In this document: positions 1 to 7,100 of the stretch, one piece after another
Layout: each line of letters opens with the position of its first letter
Position numbering within the stretch: position 1 is the first letter of the stretch
NCBI GenBank assembly: GCA_002413385.1
Contig: DHWW01000070.1
Coordinates: 5,828 to 13,627, forward strand
DNA length: 7,800 nt
Direction of reading: 5' to 3'
Origin: Granulicella sp. UBA5172
GTDB lineage: Bacteria > Acidobacteriota > Terriglobia > Terriglobales > Acidobacteriaceae
Position numbers and translations under genes: made by a program
The notes under the pieces: model-generated
The model's database searches: none
What the model was told of the DNA's origin: nothing
The model's input: only the letters and a program-made list of their open reading frames with translations

Positions 1-1058
1 GTGTAGGTGTAGTCGGGGTACTCGTTCATGAGCTGGAGCGCGGTGCCGAAGGTCCTCTTGACGACGTCGACCGTCTCGGTCCAGGGCCAGAGCCACGCAG
101 CGTCGATGTGCGAGTTTCCAGTGACATGAAATGTGGCTTGCTGGAGCATGGGCTTGAGGGACTCAAGCTGCTGGCTGGCCTGGGTGAGCGAGGCGTCGAA
201 CTTCGATTGATCGTTGGCGTCGAGGGCACCGAGGTCGACTGTCGCGATTGCATGTTGCAACGTCGCGAGGTCCTGCGGGGCGTTCTTCGAGAGAGTGGGG
301 ACGAGGAGTGTTGAAGAGAGGAATTCGGCGCGGAGGTCTTCGGGATTAGGACGTCCGGAAGCGAAGTCGATCTTCAGGGTCGTGCCGCGAAAGGTCTTCT
401 TGTCTATGGTGTGGAGAAGCTTGACGGCAATGAGGACCTTGTCGCCGGGTTTGGCTTGATCGAAGAGGACGATGGGTTCGAGGTCGTCGCCGAGGGCTAC
501 GCGGCGGCCGTTGAAGTAGATGATCTGAGGCATGGGGCCGTTGGCGTTGGCGTGAAAGGCGAACCAGATGCGCGCGCCGGTGAGGTCGTACCCGTTGAGG
601 GTTTTGGGTACTTCAACCTCTCGGCGGTACCAGACGGCATCGTTGGGCGCTTCGCTGCCGGCTTTGACGATGGGCCAGTTGCTGTCGTCGAGATTGAGGG
701 CCTCGCCGTGAGGAAGGTCGCCCGCGTGATAATGCCACTGCTCCGCCTTGAGCTTGTCAAAGCTCGAAAGACGCTCGATGACCTTTTGCGACTCTGGAGA
801 AAGAGAGCTCGTAATCTGAGCGATCTGCTGAGCCGACTGTGCGTGCGCGGAGGAAGACGCAGAGAGAAGTGGCATTGCAATCAATGCGATGGCCAGCAGA
901 AAACGCAGGGCGTTGCGCACTATAGAGGCCTGGAGACGAACGGTCGAAGGCAGAGCTTTATAGGTCACGCGACCACTGATTTGTGCCACTGAAGCACCGC
1001 GTGAACCTAACGTAGAAAGGTGCAGGCGAAATAGCTGAGACGAATTCAATGGGTACAT
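1..1058 (-). CDS. Exported GH38 alpha-mannosidase, N-terminal part (runs off left edge)
   Basis: This is the N-terminal part of a secreted class II alpha-mannosidase (GH38), a zinc enzyme that removes alpha-linked mannose from glycans. The frame stays open from 1058 to the window edge, giving about 352 residues without a stop. Counting from the ATG at 1058, residues 47-70 form a signal-peptide core (LRFLLAIALIAMPLL) ending in a SAHA|Q cleavage site. A beta-rich N-terminal domain follows (about 90-230), then a helical linker, then GNSHIDAAWLWPW, where His317 and Asp319 fit the metal-binding HxD motif of GH38. The catalytic nucleophile and the rest lie outside the window. A long domain before HxD resembles the Ams1/MAN2C1-type layout. 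The start is uncertain. The ATG at 1058 has AGGAAGG at 1067-1073 but puts 46 residues before the hydrophobic core; the GTG at 920 gives an ordinary signal peptide but a weak RBS. The family call is firm, the linkage specificity is not known. It is divergent from the LacI-type gene. Confidence 0.88.
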   Translation of the reverse strand, partial: MYPLNSSQLFRLHLSTLGSRGASVAQISGRVTYKALPSTVRLQASIVRNALRFLLAIALIAMPLLSASSSAHAQSAQQIAQITSSLSPESQKVIERLSSFDKLKAEQWHYHAGDLPHGEALNLDDSNWPIVKAGSEAPNDAVWYRREVEVPKTLNGYDLTGARIWFAFHANANGPMPQIIYFNGRRVALGDDLEPIVLFDQAKPGDKVLIAVKLLHTIDKKTFRGTTLKIDFASGRPNPEDLRAEFLSSTLLVPTLSKNAPQDLATLQHAIATVDLGALDANDQSKFDASLTQASQQLESLKPMLQQATFHVTGNSHIDAAWLWPWTETVDVVKRTFGTALQLMNEYPDYTY

Positions 1059-1066
1059 TGCGGATA

Positions 1067-1073
1067 CCTTCCT
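1067..1073 (-). promoter_or_regulatory. Shine-Dalgarno AGGAAGG before the mannosidase ATG
   Basis: On the minus strand AGGAAGG lies 8 nt before the ATG at 1058. It is the reason for preferring this start over the in-frame GTG at 920, whose upstream sequence has only a weak CCAGG. Confidence 0.5.
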
Positions 1074-1099
1074 GGATAGAGCGAACGAAGATTGGTATG

Positions 1100-1121
1100 G
1101 TTACCCGAACGCTCGGGTAAC
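1100..1121. promoter_or_regulatory. Inverted repeat, probable operator of the mannosidase gene
   Basis: A 22-bp dyad with core TTACCCGAACGCTCGGGTAA, symmetric at 20 of 22 positions and centred on CG. It begins 42 bp upstream of the mannosidase ATG, where a repressor could block transcription. Its half-sites match those of the dyad at 1181-1200 with identical spacing, but differ from the TGGTAACGATTCCA sites. Confidence 0.55.
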
Positions 1122-1180
1122 ACAGGAGTACGGAATGGTGGCGGAGAGTAGAGATATCGGACTGCCACAGTACAGAGGGT

Positions 1181-1200
1181 TTACCTGTTGCAAGGGGTAA
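1181..1200. promoter_or_regulatory. Second, degenerate copy of the TTACC-N10-GGTAA operator
   Basis: TTACCTGTTGCAAGGGGTAA repeats the TTACC...GGGTAA half-sites of the 1101-1120 dyad with the same 20-bp overall length, 80 bp further from the mannosidase gene. On the minus strand it contains TTGCAA, followed 15 bp later by TACTGT, a weak possible promoter for the mannosidase. If that promoter is real, this site would cover its -35 element. Confidence 0.42.
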
Positions 1201-1283
1201 GTCAGAAGGAACAAGGAAAATGGTTTAGGGGTATTACCCGTGTTTTGTTGCCGCCATAAAGGATCCAGATGCAAATGAATCTA

Positions 1284-1329
1284 TATCTGGTAACGATTCC
1301 ACTTTGTTTCTGGTAACGATTCCATTTTG
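1284..1329. repeat. 23-bp tandem repeat carrying two LacI-family operators
   Basis: Two directly adjacent units, 1284-1306 and 1307-1329, are identical at 21 of 23 positions. Each contains TGGTAACGATTCCA (1288-1301 and 1311-1324), a quasi-palindrome with central CG and TGG...CCA ends, typical of operators bound by LacI-family dimers. The 23-bp period is close to two helical turns, so bound dimers would sit on nearly the same DNA face. A nearly identical 14-mer lies before the receptor gene at 4039-4052. The repeat ends just before the promoter at 1331-1358. Binding by the adjacent LacI-type protein is an inference. Confidence 0.72.
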
Positions 1330-1330
1330 G

Positions 1331-1358
1331 TTTACAAAGGCCGATAGAACCCTATGAA
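1331..1358 (+). promoter_or_regulatory. Candidate promoter of the LacI-type gene
   Basis: TTTACA at 1331-1336 and TATGAA at 1353-1358 are separated by 16 bp, matching 5/6 and 4/6 of the sigma70 consensus. The -35 begins 7 bp after the second tandem operator. Operators placed upstream of the -35 could act in autoregulation or through looping. Confidence 0.35.
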
Positions 1359-1545
1359 GCGTGTAACTTGTTGCAGAACGTGACAAATCTAGTTCAGGGT
1401 TGCATTAGTTGTCAAGCTTACCAGCAGGGTTAGGTTAATGAGTATGCTAGAGCGACAGCGAACTTCACCGCCCAACTCCCAGGACGTGGTTGCGTCGCAA
1501 TCCATGCTTGCCTGGTAAATCGCTCAGAAGTAGAAAGGTGCGCAG

Positions 1546-2619
1546 ATGAAAGGTGGGAAACGTCATGCTACGCTCTCCGATGTAGCTAGAAGTGCCGATG
1601 TCGGAACCACTACTGTTTCCCGGGTCATCAACGGGGGAGCGAAGGTGAGTCCCAAGACCCTCGCCCGGGTGCGGAGTGCGATCACAGAGTTAGGATTCAT
1701 TCCTAATCACGCCGCAAGGACGCTCAGGGGCGAGCAGACCAAAATTATTGGCCTCATCGTTCCAAGCATTGCAGATTCTTTTTTTTCCAGTTGCGCCGAC
1801 GCGATACAGGAAGTCGCCCGCCGTCATGGGACGCTGGTCATTCTCACCGTCACAAATAATGATCCAGCTTCGGAGAACGCCACGATTAGCACCCTGGTTC
1901 GTCGGACCGATGGTCTACTGCTCGTGCCTACAAGTTCGCACAGTCTCGAGCTGCGCAATCAGTTACGAGATATATCCATTCCGGTGATCTGTTTTGACAG
2001 ACCGATGTATGACATCCAGATTCCAACCGTGATTACCCAGAACTTCGAAGGAGCCAGGGCCGCCACCAGGCATCTTCTCGAACATGGATTTCGTCGCATC
2101 TTGTGCCTGGGGGGCGAATCGGAGCTTTTCACGATGAACGAGAGAGTTCGGGGTTACACGGCTGCGATGAAGGAGGCCAACGCGCGCCCGCTCATCGATA
2201 TGAGGTCCACCGCTTGTGATTATGAGGGCACGTCGAACGCCATCGTCAAGCATTTGAAGGGGGCGAAACCTCCCCAAGCTATCTTCTGTCTGAAAAACAG
2301 TACAACGATCTCCACCTACTCGATCCTTCAAAAAATGAAGATCTCAATTCCATCCCAGGTGGCACTGGTAGGCTTTGACGATTTTGAACTGGCCTCTACC
2401 TTGCGACCGTCTATCACGGTTGTGCAGCAGCCAGTGGAAGAGCTGGGGCATACAGCTGCGAGACTCCTGTTTCAACGTCTAGCACTCGCCAAAGGCATGC
2501 CAATCAATGATAAGGAAAAGATAAAGCCCATCCAACTCAAAACGCGCCTGATACTCAGAGCGTCCTGCGGTTGCCGCGAAGTCGAAGAACCGCAATCCAT
2601 CTCTGCATCCGGTCACTGA
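1546..2619 (+). CDS. LacI/GalR-family transcriptional regulator
   Basis: A complete 357-residue sugar-responsive DNA-binding protein, the usual length for the family. Residues 9-28 form the helix-turn-helix (TLSDVARSADVGTTTVSRVI). T21 and T22 stand where LacI has the specificity residues Tyr17 and Gln18. The hinge helix is NHAARTL (54-60), with Leu60 matching the LacI leucine that inserts at the central CG of the operator. A periplasmic-binding-protein-like sensor domain follows from about 66, with FDRP, a GF(R)RI segment near 180, VGFDDFELASTLRPSITVV, and a typical C-terminal L-RASC ending. The ATG at 1546 is preceded by AGAAAGG (1532-1538). It is convergent with the TPR gene, 17 bp apart. 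CG-centred operator candidates lie upstream of it and upstream of the receptor gene, so it probably regulates both. The effector cannot be read from sequence; a mannoside is a guess from the GH38 neighbour. Eight T in a row (1779-1786) fall within codons 78-81. Confidence 0.95.
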   Translation: MKGGKRHATLSDVARSADVGTTTVSRVINGGAKVSPKTLARVRSAITELGFIPNHAARTLRGEQTKIIGLIVPSIADSFFSSCADAIQEVARRHGTLVILTVTNNDPASENATISTLVRRTDGLLLVPTSSHSLELRNQLRDISIPVICFDRPMYDIQIPTVITQNFEGARAATRHLLEHGFRRILCLGGESELFTMNERVRGYTAAMKEANARPLIDMRSTACDYEGTSNAIVKHLKGAKPPQAIFCLKNSTTISTYSILQKMKISIPSQVALVGFDDFELASTLRPSITVVQQPVEELGHTAARLLFQRLALAKGMPINDKEKIKPIQLKTRLILRASCGCREVEEPQSISASGH

Positions 2620-2636
2620 GGTGGAGAGCATCCGCT

Positions 2637-3758
2637 TCACGGGTGCAAGTCCGAGTTCGGTGTTTCCAGTGAATCGGTTGAATGTGTTCCGTTCAGAACA
2701 GCGCAGCGCGCAAATTCGCTTTTCGCACGCTCGGTCATACCCGCTTTTTGATAAATCCGTCCCAGTTGAAAGTGCAGGGATGAGACCTTCGGCGCAAGAG
2801 CTACAGCGGATTCAAGTTGTATTTGAGCTTTGCCCAAGTCGTGAAGTTGCTCATAGACCCGCCCCATCTCCTCATGAATCTTTGGGTTCTGCGCGTCGAG
2901 TTCAACCGCCTTTTGAAGATTCGGAACGGCTTCCTTCAAGTGTCCCTGATTAGCAAGAAGCATTCCTAGATCGAGATAAGGCTGAGGATCTTCGTGCGCG
3001 GTGCCCTTCTGCCATGCGATCGCAGTTTCATAGGCGTTTCTAGCCTTGTCATCGAGCGCTTTGCCGGCGTAAGCAAGGCCAAGGTTGTACTCGGCGCGGA
3101 CATTGAGAGGGAGAAATTCAAGAGATTTATGGAATGCGTCTACCGATTCCTGAAAACGATTTTCGTTGTATTTTGTCCTTCCTAAGTAATACCAATAGAG
3201 GCCGTTCGTGGGCTCCATCGAGGTAGCCTGGGTCAGCCATTTGTCCGCATCCGCGTCTGCTTGAAGCAGTAAATAATCCATGGCTATGGCAGCCAGATCG
3301 GCAGCCGACGGCTTGCGAAAACGAGCTCCCCGCGTGTATTCCGCGAGCGAGTCCGTTGGCTTGTTTTCCTTATATAAGAGATATCCGAGAAGATAGTGCG
3401 CCTCCGCTGAATTCGCGTGCGTGCCCAGGTAAGTGCGAATCCTGCTTTCTGCACTCTGGAAGTCACCCGCTTTGGCCAAGGACGCTGCAATGTGTAGCTG
3501 TGATTCGTCAGGCCGGTCTGAGGGCGAGACCTCACTTTGCGGGCGCGCCGAACCTCCAACTTCTTTCTGTTCGGCTACCGCCACCGTAGTCGGATCGCCA
3601 ATGTTTGGGATCACGGGTTGTGCCAGTGCGACCGAAGCCTGGAACAGTAGAACGCAACACGTGAGGCTTGAATGGCCTCGCAAGCACTGTGTTACCTTTC
3701 CAGCGACACCCCACGCGGGAGAAGTAAGGAGTGCCGCCGCCAACTTGACCTTACGCAT
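2637..3758 (-). CDS. Exported TPR-repeat protein
   Basis: A 373-residue protein that I recognise only as a tetratricopeptide-repeat protein; its specific role is unknown. The N-terminus has a long basic region and then the hydrophobic stretch LTCCVLLFQASVALA with cleavage after ALA46, so export to the periplasm or cell envelope is likely. A low-complexity linker (about 50-83) leads into roughly eight TPR units (about 84-358). The clearest are AEAHYLLGYLLYKENK (119-132), YYLGRTKYNENRFQESVDAF, AEYNLGLAYAGKALDDKA and FQLGRIYQKAGMTERAKSEF. The start is chosen because AGGAGG (3764-3769) lies 5 nt before the ATG at 3758; the ATG at 3761 would be only 2 nt away. The frame is open up to 4004, but that extension is basic and lacks family features. 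TPR proteins usually act as protein-binding scaffolds. The gene diverges from the receptor gene and may be co-regulated with it, but nothing shows a direct functional link. Confidence 0.88.
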   Translation of the reverse strand: MRKVKLAAALLTSPAWGVAGKVTQCLRGHSSLTCCVLLFQASVALAQPVIPNIGDPTTVAVAEQKEVGGSARPQSEVSPSDRPDESQLHIAASLAKAGDFQSAESRIRTYLGTHANSAEAHYLLGYLLYKENKPTDSLAEYTRGARFRKPSAADLAAIAMDYLLLQADADADKWLTQATSMEPTNGLYWYYLGRTKYNENRFQESVDAFHKSLEFLPLNVRAEYNLGLAYAGKALDDKARNAYETAIAWQKGTAHEDPQPYLDLGMLLANQGHLKEAVPNLQKAVELDAQNPKIHEEMGRVYEQLHDLGKAQIQLESAVALAPKVSSLHFQLGRIYQKAGMTERAKSEFARCAVLNGTHSTDSLETPNSDLHP

Positions 3759-3763
3759 CATAG

Positions 3764-3769
3764 CCTCCT
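3764..3769 (-). promoter_or_regulatory. Shine-Dalgarno AGGAGG deciding the TPR protein start
   Basis: A consensus AGGAGG on the minus strand, 5 nt before the ATG at 3758. It argues against the start at 4004 allowed by the open frame, because it would then lie inside coding sequence. Confidence 0.7.
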
Positions 3770-3787
3770 TTATAAACCCATTCTGAT

Positions 3788-3806
3788 CTGAGACCGAGCA
3801 TCTCAG
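3788..3806. repeat. Inverted repeat CTGAGA-N7-TCTCAG near the TPR start
   Basis: A perfect 6-bp dyad with a 7-nt spacer, 30 bp upstream of the TPR ATG. It lies in the probable leader of the TPR mRNA and could form a small hairpin or be a protein site. Confidence 0.35.
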
Positions 3807-3851
3807 CCTAATCCGTGGAGGCCAAGCCAAGTGTTGAATCTGCGACAGCAC

Positions 3852-3867
3852 GAGGCATCGATGCCTC
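3852..3867. promoter_or_regulatory. Perfect 16-bp palindrome upstream of the TPR gene
   Basis: GAGGCATCGATGCCTC reads the same on both strands, with central ATCGAT. It lies 94 bp upstream of the TPR ATG. The CG-centred form fits a LacI-family or other dimeric regulator, and the six central bases are shared with the receptor operator, but the outer bases differ. No promoter for the TPR gene could be placed with confidence. Confidence 0.45.
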
Positions 3868-3882
3868 CGTTTGTGGCGTTTG

Positions 3883-3899
3883 CGCGAGAGCCACTCGCG
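3883..3899. repeat. Inverted repeat CGCGAG-N5-CTCGCG upstream of the TPR gene
   Basis: A perfect 6-bp GC-rich dyad with a 5-nt spacer, 16 bp from the 16-bp palindrome. It could form a stable hairpin in RNA. There is no T-tract on either strand, so it is not an intrinsic terminator. Confidence 0.35.
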
Positions 3900-3997
3900 T
3901 TCTTTGATCGGACCAATCGAAGCATGATTATGCGGGGCACCTCGCCGCTCCCGCAGGACGTTTAACATGGCGCTTTCATGATTCCAGAAAGTTCTTC

Positions 3998-4027
3998 TTG
4001 ACATCTCAGCATGCGATGAGTTAGGTT
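3998..4027 (+). promoter_or_regulatory. Candidate promoter of the TonB-dependent receptor
   Basis: A consensus -35 TTGACA (3998-4003) and an 18-bp spacer precede TAGGTT (4022-4027), which keeps the most conserved T, A and final T of the -10 element. Transcription would begin near 4034-4036, immediately before the LacI-type operator. This gives a leader of about 130 nt. Confidence 0.5.
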
Positions 4028-4038
4028 CTCATCTTCTT

Positions 4039-4052
4039 TGGAATCGATACCA
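4039..4052. promoter_or_regulatory. LacI-family operator of the receptor gene
   Basis: TGGAATCGATACCA, a quasi-palindrome symmetric at 12 of 14 positions. On the minus strand it reads TGGTATCGATTCCA and differs by one base from each of the two operators upstream of the LacI-type gene. It starts 11 bp after the -10 element, where a bound repressor would block initiation or early elongation. This is the best evidence that the regulator at 1546-2619 controls the receptor. Confidence 0.72.
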
Positions 4053-4165
4053 TTTTAGCGCCAGAGTTTGCCAAGACTGATGACTTTCTGCATTTCCAAC
4101 CTCGTCAGGCAGCTACAGCAGGTCGATTTACCAAACTTCAAGTTGTACCACTTAGGAGGAGTTTT

Positions 4166-7100
4166 ATGACACAGGTTGCGAGGAAGTTGAATCATTACAG
4201 CCGCCTATCGTATGTCGCCTTGGCACTCGTGATGCTCTGCATCGTGTCCGTGTCGCCGCGAGCGTATGCCCAGGCGAATGCCGGAATCACGGGAACCGTT
4301 ACAGATCCCAGCGGTGCGGTCATCCCCGGCGCAAACGTGACAATCACCAACCAGAGTACGTCTGTGGTGAGCCATACTACGACCGGCAGCGCCGGAACTT
4401 ATTCTATCGTTGGGTTGAACCCCGGAGCCTACAACATCGCGATTGAGGCCCATGGCTTCAAAAAAAGTGTGCAGACAGGAGTGGGTGTCGAGGTTAGTAC
4501 CCCCGCGACCGTCAACTTCAAACTGTCGACCGGTGACACGTCGGAGACCGTTAACGTCACTGCGAATCCGATTGCGCTGAATACCACGCAACCTCAGATC
4601 GGTTCTACAATCGAGCCTGAAGTCGTCGCATCTCTGCCAGTTGAGGTCGCTGGCCGCGGTAGACAGATCGATTCGCTCCAATTTCTCGCTCCAGGTGCAT
4701 CCGGGAACACCTTTTCTCACCGCATCAGCGGCGGCGTGGATTTTGAGCAGGAAATTATCTACAACGGCGTTCCGTTTCCGCAGCCGGAGACCGAAGGCTA
4801 CACCACCAATCTGAACCCACCGTTCGAAATGGTGTCGGAGTTCCGCGTGGAGCGCTCCACGTTCGCCGCGCAGTTTGGTCTGGGCCAAGGTGCCCTCACC
4901 TACCAGATGGCGTCGGGAACCAACAAGTATCATGGAGATCTCTTCGAGATCAACCGTAACAGTTTGTTTGACTCAGTCGGTTTTTTCAATGGTCCTGCCT
5001 GGGGCGGCTCGAACCGGGCGCCGACGGACCACGAGAATAACTATGGCTTCACGGTCGGCGGGCCGGTGTGGATCCCTAAGGTGTACAACGGTCACAATCG
5101 CACCTTCTTCCACTACAGCCAGGAGTGGTACAAGCAGAACAATGAAAACACCGGCATCTCCACTGTCCCAACGGCGTTGGAGAAGTCAGGCGACTTTAGC
5201 GACTTTGTCGATGGGGCTACGGGAAAAGTCATTCCTATTTACGATCCTCAGACGGGCCAGCAGTTCCAATACAACGGCAAGCTGAACGTGATTCCACCGA
5301 GTCGCATCAGCCCGACCTCAGCGGCATTATTACAATATCTTCCCAATCCTGACCGTCCGGGTAGCGGCGTAGGCGGCTTGGATAGCAACAAGAGCTTTAC
5401 GCCTTTCGTCAATCCGCACATCCAGAATGTCTACGGCTTTACCGTCGACCACGCCTTGACCTCTTCGCAGAACTTGCATTACAGCCAATGGCACAATACC
5501 TACTCCAACTACAGCTTCGACAACAACCCTTTTGTAATCGCACCCAATCCGCTGAACAGCATGAAATACGATCCATCCATCGGAAGTGGCTATATCCTCA
5601 CGTACGACAATGTAGTTGCTTCGAACCTGGTTGTAACAGCGGGCATCGGTTGGTTTGGAGAAATCAACAATCAATTCAACCAAACGAAATTCTCTCCTAC
5701 CGAGGTCGCCCAAGGTATCACTCCTCCGAATATCACGTTTGATGGGCAGCACTCACCCACCAGTTGGGGAACGACCGGAGCGTGGACGCAATCGATCAAT
5801 CGCAAGCTGGGTATAGCGATTGTCAACAACTGGTTGTGGACCAAAGGACGCAACACGTTCAATATCGGTGCAGAGTTCCGGCGCACCTACCAGGACGACA
5901 ACGAAGAGCAGACAGCTGGAGGCCACTTCTCCTTCAGCCAACGCACGACCTCTGTGCCTAATCCAGCCGATCCAAACTTCGGCTCAGAAGGTAGCGCCTT
6001 CGCGAGCTTCCTGCTAGGCATACCCGATCAGGCCAACCGCAGTAATTCACAGGAGTTGCGTCTGCGTAACCTTGATCTATCACCTTACCTACAGGACGAT
6101 ATCAAGGTAACACCGAAGCTTACCGTCAATCTCGGCGTGCGCTGGGACATCATGGTCCCGTTCACCGAGAACGCGAACAATGTGGTCTTCTTCAATCCTG
6201 CTACTCCCAATCCTGCTGCGGGCAACTTGCTGGGCGCAGCCACGAAGCTGGGAAATTGCACCGGGTGCGCAGGATACAACCGGGCTGACATCCACTGGAA
6301 CCACTTTGGCCCGCGTCTCGGATTCGCCTACCAGCTTAGCAGTAAGATGGTGATCCAGGGCGGCTTCAGCATAGCCTTCCTTGACGGCGGAGCCTATGAG
6401 TATGGAACCAACAAAGTGGCCGTCAACTACGGCAATCTATTGGTTGGTTCATACACCCGCAACAGCAGTGGCACCAACGCCTCCTCCTATGGAAGCTGGG
6501 ATACCAATGTCCTTCCTAATCCTCCAGCGACGCCATTTAGTCCTGGACTTGGCGTAGGCACACAAATCAACGCCTTCAACCGGAACGATGGATACGCTCC
6601 GTACAGCGAGCAGTGGAATGTGAATCTACAGCGTGAACTGCCTTGGCAGATATTCCTCCAGGCGGCCTGGGTGGGCAATCGTGAAGTCCACCTACCCAGT
6701 CAGTTGAACCCAATCAACCAACTCGATCCGTCCTATCTCTCGCTCGGGCCGAAACTTGGACTCAGCTTCGCCGATGGGTCGGCACAGGCGGCTGGATTCA
6801 GTCTTCCGTACGCGAACTTCGTGACTGATTTCGGCGGATCCGCATCTGTAGCGCAGTCGCTGGTGCCATATCCTCAATACTCCAATATTTTCAATAACTT
6901 TGAGAGTTCTGGTTCCGTCTATTATCAAAGTGCCCAGGTGCAGGCGGAGAAACGCTTCACCAACGGCCTCGCTTTCCTGGTGGCCTACACGCTGTCTCGT
7001 CAATATGACAACGCCAGCAGTGGTTTTTCCAGCTTCACGGCTGGTGGAATCAATAAGTACAATCAGGGCGTCGAGTGGGCTATCTCCAATTCGGATCAAC

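Larger units (their letters stand above)
1059..1545. other. Divergent intergenic region between mannosidase and LacI-type gene
   Basis: This 487-bp stretch has no credible coding frame. It holds two TTACC-N10-GGTAA dyads near the mannosidase, a half-site TTACCCG at 1234-1240 inside the small dyad GGGTATTACCC (1229-1239), a 23-bp tandem repeat at 1284-1329 carrying two LacI-type operators, and a candidate sigma70-like promoter at 1331-1358 pointing to the regulator. From 1360 to 1531 I see only weak signals, such as the short dyad TTGCGTCGCAA at 1490-1500, so the regulator mRNA would have a leader of about 180 nt if that promoter is correct. Confidence 0.7.
3759..4165. other. Divergent intergenic region between TPR and receptor genes
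   Basis: This 407-bp stretch holds, from left to right: the TPR Shine-Dalgarno, a dyad CTGAGA-N7-TCTCAG (3788-3806), a perfect 16-bp palindrome (3852-3867), a dyad CGCGAG-N5-CTCGCG (3883-3899), a quasi-palindrome (3906-3918) with one mismatched pair, an operator half-site GATTCCA (3980-3986), the receptor promoter (3998-4027), a full LacI-type operator (4039-4052), and the receptor's AGGAGG (4154-4159). I see nothing clear between 4053 and 4150. Confidence 0.7.

Noticed and set aside
497..880. A 127-codon minus-strand frame starting MQCHFSLRL
   Set aside because: It is an out-of-frame reading of the mannosidase; the true frame on the same strand is open throughout.
411..992. A 193-codon open frame on the plus strand
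   Set aside because: It is antisense to the GH38 gene, whose frame gives a signal peptide and the HxD motif. The plus-strand product has no recognisable domain.
1284..1329. Possible CRISPR-like repeats
   Set aside because: There are only two units, directly adjacent without a spacer, and no cas gene is present. The CG-centred core fits an operator.
2566..2594. Stem TGCGGTT/AACCGCA near the end of the LacI-type gene as a terminator for the convergent genes
   Set aside because: It lies inside the coding sequence, has a 15-nt loop and no T-tract on either strand.
2621..2953. Plus-strand frame just after the LacI-type gene
   Set aside because: It is antisense to the C-terminal TPR repeats, with low-complexity composition and no good ribosome-binding site.
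3762..4004. Upstream extension of the TPR gene to an ATG at 4004
   Set aside because: The extension is basic and has no export or repeat features. It would bury the AGGAGG at 3764-3769 and the dyad cluster inside coding sequence.
4205..4933. A 242-codon minus-strand frame inside the receptor gene
   Set aside because: It is a shadow of the receptor coding frame, with no motif and no ribosome-binding site of note.
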